Part shown: piece after piece, positions 35,978 through 48,450 of the stretch | How the letters are laid out: the number at the start of each line of letters is the position of its first letter | How positions within the stretch are numbered: the stretch's first letter is position 1 | Source: Gordionus sp. m RMFG-2023 | Taxonomy: Eukaryota; Nematomorpha; Gordioida; Chordodea; Parachordodidae | Assembly: GCF_954871325.1 (NCBI RefSeq) | Contig: NC_088778.1 | Span: 1,426,001-1,490,000, forward strand | Length of the DNA stretch: 64,000 nucleotides | Direction of reading: 5' to 3' | Translations under genes and position numbers: made by a program | The notes under the pieces: generated by a model | The model's input: only the letters and a program-made list of their open reading frames with translations | Told to the model about the DNA's origin: nothing | The model's database searches: none

Positions 35978-38900
35978 TTAGTCGATAACGGAGCAAACCT
36001 GCGATTTTATGTGGGGAACGATGCCGTACAACTTGTTAGAACATATGGGTAATAGGTTTGTCAAGGATTCAAGATATTTTTCGAGAAAATTATTTAGGCC
36101 GTAAAAACTAAGGTTGCCTTTGAGTGAATATTCATCGAACACTTTGATAATATCGTGATGGAGCTCGCACCAATCGTGAGTTTCCAGGATTTGGTTGAGA
36201 TCAAAACTAATATTCAAATTAATTTATTTTTTTTAAAGTTCCGATTATCAATAGGGGGAAAAAAATATAGGGTTGAAATTAGCGAGGCTCGAAAGGCAAC
36301 ATGTTTTCCCGGCTGAATCACCCGCCAACTTTTAACCGGCCGTTGTAGGGGTGACGACCGGTCTGGACCGCTGTGACCTATAATGAGTCAAAATAATATT
36401 TTTTTCTTCCATACACCATTCAAACAAACCCATATTTTAAACGACCCCTATAATTTTTTCCCCATCTTTTATAATTTTTTATTAAAAAAAATTTATGTTG
36501 ACGTTATCATTCACAGCTATGATTGAATTAGTTTGTTTTAATTGGAATTTTTAAAACAATTTTTAAAAAAATATATGCAATTAATTTTCTTATCATCCTT
36601 TAATGTTAAGATAAATTTTATCATCATCTCACTGTATTAGAATTTAAGAAGACGAATGTTTTGGGGGCTACGATAATATGCTGGGGTAATTAGGTATAGA
36701 ATTTTCTTCCCGCAATTTTTTTAGTTGATTTTTTTTATTTAACAATTATATATTAAATAAGTTTATAAATCAAACCAAGGCCAAATCCTTAGCATTTTAT
36801 ATTAGATAGCAAAAATGGGTTATTTATCATGATCCAGTTATAAAATACAACACGAGTTTTTTTTTTAAAAAAAGTATCGAGATCAAAGGATCGACGATTC
36901 TGGATTCGATCATAATTTTGTCAATTTACCCCGATTTATTTATTTTGTTTTATATTTGATCCTTTTATAAATTTATTTATTTTTAATTCTAAGAAGTTCA
37001 AAACTTTCACAAATTTTAATGAAATAATATGTTAATTTTTTTTAAAAAATTTTTCTAGAATTTTCTAGAATTATGTATTTTAAAATAGCTAATTCATTTA
37101 TTCACATTAAAGTTTCCAAAGTTTGCGAATTTAATTTTACGATTATTTTGGACACAGCTAAAAAGTTTTATAAAAAAAAAAAACTATCTCCATAGTGTTT
37201 AAGCACCCTGCCGACTAGTGTTGTTAAACGGCTAACTCAATATTTTAGCCAGACTGCCCAAGCCTAAAGATCTCGATGGTCTAGACATCTGTTCCTTTTA
37301 TGAGCAAAATCTCCAGAGTTGGATAACATTTTTTCTGGATGTAGTATTGAGTTAGCCAGCTGTTTAACAACACTATTCCCGACATATTTCATATTTTTTT
37401 TGTCATAAATTTTATCATGACAAACATATGATTTGAATGTACAACTTACAAGTTTTTATTTACCGAATTAAAAATTTTTAAAAAATAAAATATTTTTAGG
37501 TTTTTTTTACTAAATGTCTATTACAGATGTTAGAAAATAATACACAGACAGGAATTTGAAGTGATAGATATAAAATGAGAACCTTCTGCCTTTTCCTCAG
37601 CTTGGTATAAATAATTTTAATAATGTATAGATTTCTTTCCATCTATGAGGATAGTAAGCATATTGGCAACAATAATTCACCCAAAAATTTTAAGCTTCCG
37701 TCGAAAAACTTGTTTAGTGAAAGCTAAACATGTTCTTAATGAAATTTTGTGGATCAAAAATTTTATTATATTAAAGGGTAATTGATAAAAAAAAATAATA
37801 AATTTATGATTATATTATTCTATTACAATAAATATACACTTAAGTTAATTTATTTTCGTATCAGTTCATTCTATATCTTGAGCATAAACTTTCCTCAGGA
37901 ATTTATAAAAAATAAGAAAAGGATGAGTGATTTTTGTCGATGCTGAATTTAGAATCCATTTTCCTGAAACGTTCGTGATTTAGGAATTGAATCCTTTTAA
38001 AAAGATGGACCAACAAGTCTGCAATACACAATTACAGACATCAAACAGAATGAAACTTATAGAGGCATTTTTGTACAAAAGCCCTAATTGACCTTAAGGA
38101 AAAATAGATGATTAAATGACCAGAGATTTCGGTAAAATTTAACGGGCCAGTTGCAAATCTTACGTAAAATTTTTAACGGGCAATTAAAGACCCGGGTAAG
38201 ATTTTAAAAAATTAATTATATTTGGGTGTGCTGAAAGGAGCAAAAAATTGAACTGGCTGCCACCAAGTTGTGAAAAAATTATTAAAAGGCTGACCCCCCC
38301 TCCCCCAGATTTATGAATAATTATATTTTGAGTAAAAAATCATTCTCAACGTCAATATCCTTTTATAACAAGTACGGAAGATTCTTAGGTAGCGTATTTT
38401 TTTTTTTTAAATAATCAATTACCTTTTATATATATCAGAATTTTGTCGGTATCGATCAGCTGAATCATCGGGATATAACCAAAAGTTCCTCTAAAAAAAA
38501 ATGAAATAAGAAATGTTTTAAATCATAATACATCCTTTATGTAATTGTGTATGTTAAAAACTAGTGTTGTTAAACGGCTAACTCAATACTTGATCCAGAA
38601 AAATATTACCCAAGCCTGACGATTTTGCTCAAGAAGGAACAAAGGTCCAGATATCTATTGTCAAAATCTTTAGGCTTAGGTAATGTTTTTGTGGCTAAAA
38701 TATTGAGTCAGCTGTTTATAAAAATCGTCTCAAAACGAGCCATTTGACAACACCGTTAAAAAAAACCTCGCTTTGGGGTGCATTCAGTAAAACGACGAAA
38801 TCTATATTTTTAAGCCAAAAAATTATTTTTAAAAACTTTTTTTTGCCATTCTATATGCGAAATCTCGATGCTAAGGTAAAAATTATTTATTTTGGCGCTA

Positions 38901-41900
38901 AAATCATATTTTATACGTTTTTTTTAAAATAAAAATCGCCCTAAATAGAGGAATTCGGCAACTCCATTGGCAAATAGAGACACGCGTAGGAGCCGACGTA
39001 GTGGATGACGTGGGACTACCGCGGTATTGAAATACTTACATTCAAATTTTCTTTAACAAAAAAATTTAGATCACTCATAGAAATTCTTATGAGTAAGCGC
39101 CTCTGAAAGGTGCTCTCTATACTCTTCTAGAAAATTTCGGAAGAAAAATTTATTAACCTGTTCCACTATCAAATCGGAGACTAGAGTTAAGATTCTCATG
39201 ACCAATTTAAGTCCGCGATCCAAGGAGTCGGTATTGAGTAAACTATCGTCCATTTTGTTGATATGGTTCGTTAATCCGCGTTCGACGAACTTTGTCAACA
39301 ATGTAAAACCGTCTAGCGGTGGTTCCACGAAATATTTTTGAGCTACGGGTAGGCCCCGTAAAAGGGAGGATAGGGCGAATATGATGGATTTGTAATATCT
39401 ATACTCCTTCTCCTCGTCGGAACGAGTAGCTCCCGCCGCTGACGTAGAAATACTGTATTCATTTAGGGCTTGAGTTAAGCGGGGCAGGAGGTTAGACTTA
39501 TAAGCTTGAATCTGAACTTGGGGGTTACTATTCGAATAAACAAATAAAATATAATTTTTTTTTAAAAAAAAACGTTAATTTCGTTTTTTATATTTCTTTT
39601 ACTTTCTTTCTCAACTTTATAAAAGTATTTAAATTAACAAACATTTTTAAATATAAATAAAATAAATAAAAATATAAAAAAAAATTAATATAATAAAACA
39701 AATCAATATATTTTCTCTTCTTTACGCTAATTTACGAATCTATGAAATTTACTTTTGCATAGCACTTCCGGTTAATTTATACACCGCCATAGAAAAGTCT
39801 GTGTCGTTGGCACATCTGATCAGGATATCGTTGATGATCACAAAACCACCCGCCTCGGCAAAATATATAGCGTTATCCCACTTGTTAAACGGAAAGCGTA
39901 AAAAAAAGAGATTTTAAATATACAAAAAATTACTAAGATAAAAAATGTGTCGGGTGGCAATCGAGTTGCAAATTTACCAATTAGATGTCAGTTTAAATGT
40001 TCGAAAAAGGGATTCGAAAGCCGTAATTAGGGGACACACGATTGTGAATTGCATTTATTATAAGTCACGTGTCGGATCGACTAAAAAAAAATGCTGGAAT
40101 CGGCGCGTATCCTCCAATAAAGGCATTTAAAATTTATTTTGTTCGGGGAATGAAATCTATTTATGACACAAATTAGCCTACTTTATCGAGCAAAGGGTCG
40201 AGATCTCTAATCATTTCAATCGTATACTCTCTCGGGTTGGCGGCACCGGTATTCAATTGGCGGGAAACGTTGGCGTAATTTTTGAGTATCTCGGATATTT
40301 TATCCAGGTCCGTCGTCACGTGAAAATTCAATTTTTTAAACAAATCTTTCAACTCGGCCATACTTCTAAATTTGCGATCGGATATGGAGGAGTTTAGCTT
40401 AGCGCGTTTAAATTTAAATTTTGGGAAATATAAAAAATAAAATTAAATAATTTATACCCTTTAAAAATAATTTTGCGAATTCTTGATTCTACTTTAAAAA
40501 AAAGAAGGCTAAATCAATATTTCATCCAGAAAAATACTATGCAAGCCTAAAGATTTTGCTCATAAAAGGAACATAGATCTAGACATATATTAAGGATCGA
40601 GGTTTGGCCCATCTTTCTGGCTAAAATATTGAATTAGCCGCTTAAAAAAATCGGCTCAAAACGAGCCGTTTAACAACACTATCTCCAGTAATTTTGTTTC
40701 GGTATAATAACAAAATTGTCACTTCTTAATTGTTATATTGTTGTTGTTAAATAATATTTTATTTTAATATTTACCGTTTAAGGCGATATTTTTAGATTGT
40801 ATTTTGTTCAGTTGTGACATGTAAATTGGACATTTGTTTATGTTAATTTATTTTGTAAAACTAAAAACATACATTTGAAAAAGAAAAAACTATTCGATTT
40901 TTATTGCAATTTTCCCACTTTGCAACATTAATCTTACCAATATAAATAATAATATGTCAGCATGTTAAGGTTGAATATAAAATTTTCGATAAATATTTTT
41001 TTTTCCATTTATTTTAATTTAAATTTTATTATTTTTTTTATTTAAATTTAACAATTTTTGATATCAAGACTTATATTATAATATTAAAAAATGGAATTAA
41101 AACCTAAAATTCATAGAATATATATGAAAATTTTTTATGTGCTAGTCAGGAACCATCTTGATGGAATAAAAATTTAAGATATAAAATGGAAGAAAAATAA
41201 TACTGAATAACTTTTCTTTTCCTGTTATAAATGTAAAATCCCCTCCAGAAATATTTCACATGTTTTTTGATGATGGTATGTATTCAAGTCACTTATAATA
41301 AATCAAACCAAATTATAAGCTATTCAAAAATTAAATCATTACTTTGACATTTTAGATTTGGATATTTTTTATAGGATATAGTTGATATCATATTTTTCCT
41401 AATGGAAGAAAAGATTTAATGCATGATCTATGATTAGAAATGCAGCTAAAAAACAATTTAATCAAAACATTTGGATAATAAATAAGTATTAACAATAAAT
41501 AAAATATTAAAACCAATCTTTGAGTATCTTTAGCACTATCATCATCAATTTGTGTTATATTTATGGGTAAATTATCTTCAGTATCAGTACCAATAACATC
41601 ATCCTTTTTAAAATTTCCATTATTTATGTCTAAATATTTTTCATCAAGAGTTTGCAACATTGTGTCTTTGTTAACTCCATCTTTAGATAATAATTTGGCC
41701 ATCTTAAACAAAATGTAATTGTATAATTTTATAAGTGATTATTATTTAAAGAAATTTTTGTAGAGCAAAAAAAAAGTTTTTAATTTAATATATTGAATAA
41801 AAATGTCTATAGTAATTTTTTTATAAATATATAAAGCATCATAACTCTGCACATATAATTTTATACTTTAGTATGATTCTGAAAATCAATTTTCACATGA

Positions 41901-42114
41901 AGACCAGGAGGGATAGGCATGCCTTCTGGAATTACTTTCCATTCATCAGTTGCTACAAAAATGTCTTCTTTATCAGGAGTAGTTTTACTCATATAAACCT
42001 AATATTAAAAGTTATTTATAAAAAAATGTAGGATGTAGGATGTACCATGATGTAAAATGCAGAAAATATAAGCAAATTATAGCTAAAGTATAAAAATTTT
42101 GTTTTCATAGTCAT
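35978..42114 (-). CDS. SIL1: SIL1, nucleotide-exchange factor for BiP, seven exons
   Basis: SIL1 releases ADP from the Hsp70 chaperone BiP in the ER lumen through an armadillo-like fold. Exons in reading order (minus strand): 42114-42046, 41998-41867, 41702-41514, 40397-40182, 39880-39753, 39527-39075 and 36206-35978. All junctions are GT-AG and in phase, giving 471 residues (human SIL1 has 461). Exon 1 is a hydrophobic signal peptide (MTMKTKFLYFSYNLLIF). Family landmarks follow: DEWKVIPEGMPIPPG, AKLL...LDINNG, MAELKDLFKKLNF, KWDNAIYFAEAGG, NPQVQ, FALSSLLRGLPVAQ and THDWCELHHDI. The first ATG (42114) and a second one two codons later both keep the signal peptide. The C-terminus (CSVID) shows no KDEL-like retention signal. 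Exons 1-3 are more A+T-rich than exons 4-6. Splice sites at exon 3/4 and the weak donor of exon 6 (GTGATC) are the least certain. Confidence 0.92.
37216..37375. mobile_element. TAGTGTTG-family MITE in SIL1 intron
   Basis: Both ends carry the family terminus (TAGTGTTGTTAAACGGCTAA; inverted AACAACACTA). Flanks CTGCCGAC and TTCCCGAC agree at 6 of 8 positions, an aged 8-bp target duplication. It lies in the SIL1 intron between exons 6 and 7. Confidence 0.7.
38562..38755. mobile_element. TAGTGTTG-family MITE in SIL1 intron
   Basis: The left terminus is intact and the right terminus has two changes. Flanks TTAAAAAC (38554-38561) and TTAAAAAA (38756-38763) match at 7 of 8 positions. It lies in the same SIL1 intron as the copy at 37216. 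Confidence 0.7.
40505..40681. mobile_element. TAGTGTTG-family MITE, left end lost, in SIL1 intron
   Basis: The right terminus (GAGCCGTTTAACAACACTA) is intact. The left end starts inside the family consensus (GGCTAAATCAATATTTCATC). It lies in the intron between SIL1 exons 3 and 4. Confidence 0.65.
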
Positions 42115-42212
42115 GAAAAGGATAATGGCATATTATTGAATTTCATTATATCGAAATTATAAATATTATTTTGGCAAACCTAACCTGGCTAAAATAGAAA
42201 ATCTCAAAAGAT

Positions 42213-44951
42213 CAGGGGCCCCTACAACGGGGGAGGGGGGTCCGAAGCAACTGCTTCAGTAAATTTGAGTGGGGGTACTTTTTTTTTACATCCATCATGA
42301 TCATGTGATTTCTGGTTTATAAATGTAACAATAATACCCCCCCCCTCCACTTAATATTTAATTTAATATATTGACGGAAATTTTGGTCGATGTTTAGTAA
42401 ATTTGTTATCCGAAAATTCTTGTCATAAATTATTTTTCCAATTTTAAAATATGCCTAAAAATATTAACCAATATTGACAATAGCAAAATTCCTAGAAATT
42501 GGATTACTTATAGTATTAAAATGTATAAAGTTTTTTGCTTAACATGTCTCTTATTTGGTGGTCCACACGCAAATTCAAAATGGACATGTGAAGGTCTAGA
42601 TAAATGGCAAAATTTTAATCGTGATATTATTCTGCATGAATCTTCACAGGCACATATGATAGCCGATTATGGAAGGCTTTCTCATAATAAAAATTCGATA
42701 TTAAAATTTATAACACCTCAGAAAGAATGTGTAGATAATAACCGTTCTATTATAAGAATTATAATAAGATGTTTAGATTATTTAATATCTCGTAACCAAG
42801 CCTTCTGGGAGAACAGGCAACAAGAAGGCAATATGATGGCCCTTATTAAGCTTATTGCAGATTCTGAACCTATACTAAAAATGTATATACAGCAAAATGA
42901 AGAAAGAAAAAAGGATAAAAAAAATAAGGAATTAAAAACGAAATTATATTCAAACCTATTATCATATAATAACATAAACATTCTCATTGAAACCCTGAAA
43001 AATATGGTTATAAAAAAAATTCAAAATGAGATTACATTTAACAGGTGCTTTTCAATCATAGTTGATGGCACATACGATGTTTCGAAATCAGAAGCAATAG
43101 CTTTGATAGTAAGATATGATGAAAATAGTGAGACGTCGAAGCCTGTTGAAAGACTGATTGACATATATTGTACGGGAAATACCACAGGTCTCTATATAAA
43201 GCATAATATAATATCTAAACTTGGCTCGATGAATTTACTCCTTGAATATCTAGTTGGGCAAAGTTATGATGGCGTCTCAAACATGAGTGGAAGAATCAAT
43301 GGTGTGCAAGTTGATTAGAGCAGAGGCGCCAAAGGCAGCTTTTATTTGGTGTTATTGTCATCGATTAAATTTAATCGTTGTTCAATTATGCCAATCAATT
43401 AAAGAACTTCGAATTGTTCTAGGAATACTAGATGAGATTTATGTCTATTTTAATGGTGTAAAAATATATGAGGTACTCAAAAAATTTCAGTGTAATGATC
43501 TGAAAAAATCGCAACGATTTCTACGCGTCAAGAATACCACTCGGTAATAGTTCCTTATTTATTTAAATTTTAAATGTTTTTTTTATTTAGAAGCTGGCTA
43601 TCGTCATATAAAGCTATTGTAAATTTTTTTCAACTTTATGATGCCTTGAGGGCAGCTTTAACAAATTTAAAGGATTCTGAAGATCCTGCCACTTCCACTA
43701 TGGCTAGTGCTATAGTCTTTAGAATAGAAAAATTTGATTTAATCTTATCACTTTGTGTTTTGGATAAAATATTGTTGATAACAAGTTTGGCTTGTACAAA
43801 ATTGCAAACTATTTCGAAGGATATAGGGTATGCAATAAATCAAATTTAACTGACAAAAGATTGCTTGATTAATTTAGGAAGTATAGTATAAATTATTGTC
43901 TTAATTATTTTTAATCTAATAGATAATAACACTGAATTTTTGGATGTTTTTTCAAAGGCGCAAGATTTTATGAGGAGAGTAATCTACATTTTGCTTTTTT
44001 GAAAGTTCTAGACTTCAAACATTACAATCCAAAAGGAAGAGGTATATATATACTTTCATCAAGAAATTTATTTAGCTTTAAAATAGGTGTGTTTTATGCT
44101 GCACTCGATTTAATTATTATACAGTTTAACGAAAGATTTAATGATGATTCCATGAAATTTTTACATCAAACATCATTTTTTACGCCAAAGGGAATGGCAG
44201 AAAAATCAATTATTAAAGAAGATATCGAGGATATCTGTGAATTTTACAATTTAAATTCAAGTCAAATTTTCGAAAAAATGTTGAAGTTTAGAAATATTTA
44301 TAAGATGGCCAAAATGGGGAATGTAATTATTACTCATGACCTAGAGGTTCAAGAATTTAAAGATTTGTCAGATTCTGAGAATTGTAAATTTATTTAATTA
44401 AAATATTTTTACCAATACATTATTTAGCTACTTCTGATGATGATGATAATTCAGGGACTTACGATTCAGATTGGAAAAACTATTCATTTATTTTACCTTA
44501 TCGTTTACTTTTAAATTTTTTTGCTTTCCCTAATTTAAGAATTTTATATAAATATTTGTTAACCATTCCCACAACCTCATGTACTGCCGAAAGAGTCATG
44601 AGTAAAATTAAATTAATTAAAACAAGACTGCGCAGTACCATTTAAGATTCTTTTCTCAATAATTTAACCATATTATCAATGGAAAAAATTTTATTTAAAC
44701 AATCAAATACTGATGAAATTATAAATTCTTTCGCTTTCTCTTCCCCTAATTTATCTAAATTATTAATTTAAAAATAATATTTATAAAGTTATATTTTTTG
44801 CATTTTATTTATATTATATATTAAAAATTGATGCAATAAAAATTATTTTTGAAATTTAGGGGTGTCATAATTATCATTTTTTCGAAGGGGGGGGGGGTAC
44901 TTTTCATGGGGGTATTCTGCTTCATTCTCTCAAAAAGTGTAGGGGCCACTG
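42213..44951 (+). mobile_element. hAT transposon, 2.7 kb, exact 8-bp target duplication
   Basis: Ends CAGGGGCCCCTACAACG and, inverted, CAGTGGCCCCTACACTT form the terminal repeats. An exact CAAAAGAT flanks both sides (42205-42212 and 44952-44959). Subterminal G runs and GGGTACTTTT words recur near both ends. The body carries a hAT transposase on the plus strand. The unmutated target duplication argues for a fairly recent insertion, though the transposase is already broken. It lies 98 bp upstream of the SIL1 start codon. Confidence 0.93.
42521..44771 (+). pseudogene. hAT transposase, ZMYM/DUF4371-like, broken
   Basis: The product is the cut-and-paste transposase of the element at 42213. Its N-terminal part (42521-43318, 265 codons) starts with a TTF/ZMYM-like CLTCLLFGG and W...G...KWQNF block. 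It continues with FSIIVDGTYDVSKSEAIAL, which holds the first catalytic acidic residue of the family. The next frame (43287-43547) has RAEAPKAAFIWCYCHRLNL. A GT-AG intron (about 43542-43604) fits between NTTR and SWLSSYKAI. Further pieces follow at 43604-43849 and 43999-44397 (FYAALDLIIIQFNERF). The C-terminal hATC dimerisation domain reads PTTSCTAERVMSKIKLIKTR at about 44567-44630. There is a frameshift near 43300, a break near 43850-43999, and a TAA after RLRSTI (44643-44645). Not functional as it stands. Confidence 0.9.
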
Positions 44952-44959
44952 CAAAAGAT

Positions 44960-46282
44960 TGTTTTAGTCGAGCATCTCTATTCATAAAATAAATTAATTC
45001 TTCTTTCAGCTTGGAACTATTTATCGACTGGCTGTATGGTAATTTCTTTCTCTTAGTTATGTATTTCATTAAATTAAAATATCTAAACCTCGTTATAACG
45101 ATTTAAAATCGTTTCTCTACCATTTTCTTATTGTTATTTTGAACTTTTACTTAATCTTTCTTTTATCTATAAGTGTTTTACTATTGTTTATTTGATCTCA
45201 AATATTATTAATAATCTAAAATTATAATCGTATCGTATAAGTTAGTGCCCCTTCTTTTTTTATGAGAGCTGCCGTTCATCTTTCCTAGGAATTTGGGTAA
45301 TTAATATCCTAGAATTTTATTAAATATTTTTAAAGTCATATCTTATACCTGACCCAAATTTTAATTATATATCCACTCATATAAGATCATTGAGGCTGTT
45401 TTTTCCCTCGTAGCCAAATTCAAACGTAAACCATTAAGTAGAATAGTCATCTGTCTTGTAAATTTACTACTCTGGCCATATCCTGAACTTCCTATTATAT
45501 TAATATTCCTACTATACAGCTTATAGCTATATGCCCATCCAAACCACATTTCACACAGCAGTAAAATATGATTTGGTTGGCTATAACTATGACTATCTGT
45601 TTGTAAAACATGCTTTATTATGCTTCGTAATAATCTTATTCCGTAGCGACATTAGGCAAAAAATAGTTTTAATTTTTATATTTAAATAAATAAAACAAAT
45701 TATATAAATGGAGGGTGGGGGTGTAGGAAGGGAACAGGTGCCTGACCCACTTCAAAATTTCAAATTTTTTTATAACAAATGTAGAGGTAATTTTGAAAAT
45801 AATCGAAAAATAATTTTTAGAGCCCCCAGAGATTGTGAGACTAGTGATGCCCTTGATCTTATTTTCAAAATAGTCTAACAATGGTTTTCTTTTTCCAATT
45901 TTTCAATATTTCATAACTCTTGTACCCTTTTTGTCACCATCATATGTTTCAACCTCAAGTATCAAAACTGTCGAAATATCTTCTTGCTCAAATTGTTATA
46001 TGTGTCTTATCTACTCTATCTTCTCGAGTTGTCCCTTATTTAATTCTGTTTAAAATACAAATAAATCATTAATTTATTAATTAACTTTGGGAAAAAAACT
46101 CTGAAAAATATAAGATATTAATAATTCAGCGTATTTCACTTTAAAATGGATGCCAACTTGATTTACTTTTTAAGGCCATTTTTTTAGGGATAATTAACTT
46201 CAGTTTTAGATTTCTTTAATTTAAATTTTTTTAATATCAATGACAATAATAATACATAGACTGACGATGAATTCATTAGAAG
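44960..46282. other. Gene-free stretch with a possible zinc-knuckle remnant
   Basis: On the minus strand at about 45500-45610 one frame reads CVKCGLDGHIAISC, a CCHC knuckle of the kind found in Gag and LINE ORF1 proteins. No other domain is attached. I take it as a short, broken retroelement fossil of unknown family. The rest is A+T-rich without recognisable coding sequence. Confidence 0.35.
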
Positions 46283-48450
46283 CAGTGGCGTATCCACAAT
46301 TTTCTTGTAGGGGGAGGGGGTATTACCTGGCCTTCGGCCAGCATTTCTCCGGCCTTCAGCCGGGTTTTATGTTTTAGCTATTCTATTTAATTATTCATAA
46401 TTAATAATATTTTTATTTTTAACTATTATTTACAAATTCGTGCTTATGGATATTACAAGCCTATTTTTTATTATTTAAAGTTAAGTACATTATATTTAAT
46501 AAAGTTTTTTTTAAATGTAAAGTTTAAATAAAGTTTAATGTCATTTTTTGGTTACTCACTGAATCACGGGGAAATTTTAATTATTATTATTTTTTTATAT
46601 AAAATAATAAATAAATGATCATCTGCATTTTGGTGGAAATTTTTATCATAATTCATTAATTTTACAATAAAACGGAGTATATTTAAATATTTAAAAAACT
46701 TGTGAAAATTTTCATAATTCTTTAATTTCACAAAAAAAACAAGACGTGTTATATGAAGCTATTAAGTTATGACTATTAAATCAAATACTAAAATTTTAAT
46801 CAATTTTTAGAATAAATTTTTTTTTGTGAAAAAGGTTGATATTTCAGAGAAGAAATAGTTATTTTTAGATTTATAAATTAAAAGTAAGTACTTGTTTAAT
46901 TTGGGGCATTGTTGGGTTTGAAATCTTTGAAATTGAATGACCCATAAAATTAAATAAAATTTAATTGATACTCATATATATATATCATATTGTTTTCAGT
47001 TATTGTAATTTTATTAAAATTGTATCGCATAAATTACAAACAATAAAATGGTAAGGACTATTAAATCAAATATTAAATAATTAATCAACTTATTAGAATA
47101 AAAAAAATTTGTGGAAAAAGGTTAAATGTTTATTTTTAGATTTAAAAATAAGCACTTGTTTAATTTAGGCCTCGTTGGTTTAAAATCGTTGAAATTGAAT
47201 GGCCCATAAAATTAAATATAATTTAATTGATACTCTTTTATATAATATTGTTTTCAGTTATTATAATTTTCTAAAATTGTATCGCTCAAATTATTAAAAT
47301 ACCAAATTAGACAATTTATAGCTAAATTGTTAAAATTAAAATATGACTTCATTCTACCAGACCAAACAATAAAAAAAAATTTTTTAAAATAAATAAATAA
47401 AAATAAATAATGTTAAAAATTTCCACGTGACTCAGTGAGTTACCCATTTTTTTTATAAAATTTACTTTAAAAACTAATCTCGGCTTAAATTCTCATACAA
47501 TATAAGAAGAATATAATTTTTTTATTGAAAATACTAATAGTAGTGTGTATAAAATATTTGCTAGAAAATTATTTAATAAACAAGTTTTTTTAACTTCTTA
47601 TACAATATTATACAAAAATTTTTTATTAAATATTATAATTATAATGTGATTTTTAATTTTCGTGGGAATTTTGCCAATTCATCAAGAATTTTGTTTGTCG
47701 TTGGAACCAAATCTCTGTGGATATTTAACAGAGCCAACCCATTTAGCCGAGATTCGGAAGTAGTACTTTGTAAATATGTTTTCAACCTTCTCAAGTTGTA
47801 AAAAGTCCTTTCATTCGTACATGTTGTAATAGGCAAACATGCAAGAATATAAAACAACTTCAAAATATTAGGAAATTAAGTTAAGGATTCTTTACACCGA
47901 TTGAGCGCATCAATAGCATGCTCAGGTAAAATAGCTAAACCTAGTAAATATATACACCACAGTTCGAATTCACTGACTAAATTTATTTCAGTATCAATAT
48001 CATAGGAATAAAGTTTTGCTAAATATTTAATTTTACCAATAGTGGCATTAGAAACCGAAGATGGATCTTTGGGTAATAAAACTTGGAAATTGCTAAAGAC
48101 TTGTTTTTACATAAAAACCATACTTTAATTTGCGATAAAAAAGTATCTAAGAATGGGATTAAAATGGATATTTTATAATATTCTTCAGTTGAGCTAATAT
48201 CTATTATAAATCTCAATAATTGCCTAGGTGCTAGACGAGGTTTAATTAGTGTTATATCATAAAATTTCAACGTCTAGATAAATATTATAAAAATATTCAT
48301 CTACATTCATTCTTATTGTATCTACCTGTTCATATATATTCTCCGCCAAATCAATAACCTGAACCAAATCTAAATTTGGTTTTTTAAATTTCTACAAAGT
48401 AGTGAGCTGTAAGAAAATAATTAATTGATGCAACTAGCAGCAATGATAAA
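46283..48450 (-). mobile_element. Second hAT transposon, one end and C-terminal transposase only
   Basis: CAGTGGCGTATCCACAATTT at 46283 followed by a G-rich stretch is a typical hAT terminus. On the minus strand at 47863-47639 lies a hATC dimerisation domain (PITTCTNERTFYNLRRLKTY, SRLNGLALLNIHRD). Earlier transposase pieces lie at about 48400-48020 in other frames (EEYYKISILIPFLDTF). There are several frameshifts, the N-terminal half is not visible, and no matching second terminus was found. Candidate right boundaries near 48840-48930 have G/C runs but no inverted CAGTGGCG. It is a decayed copy. Confidence 0.75.
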
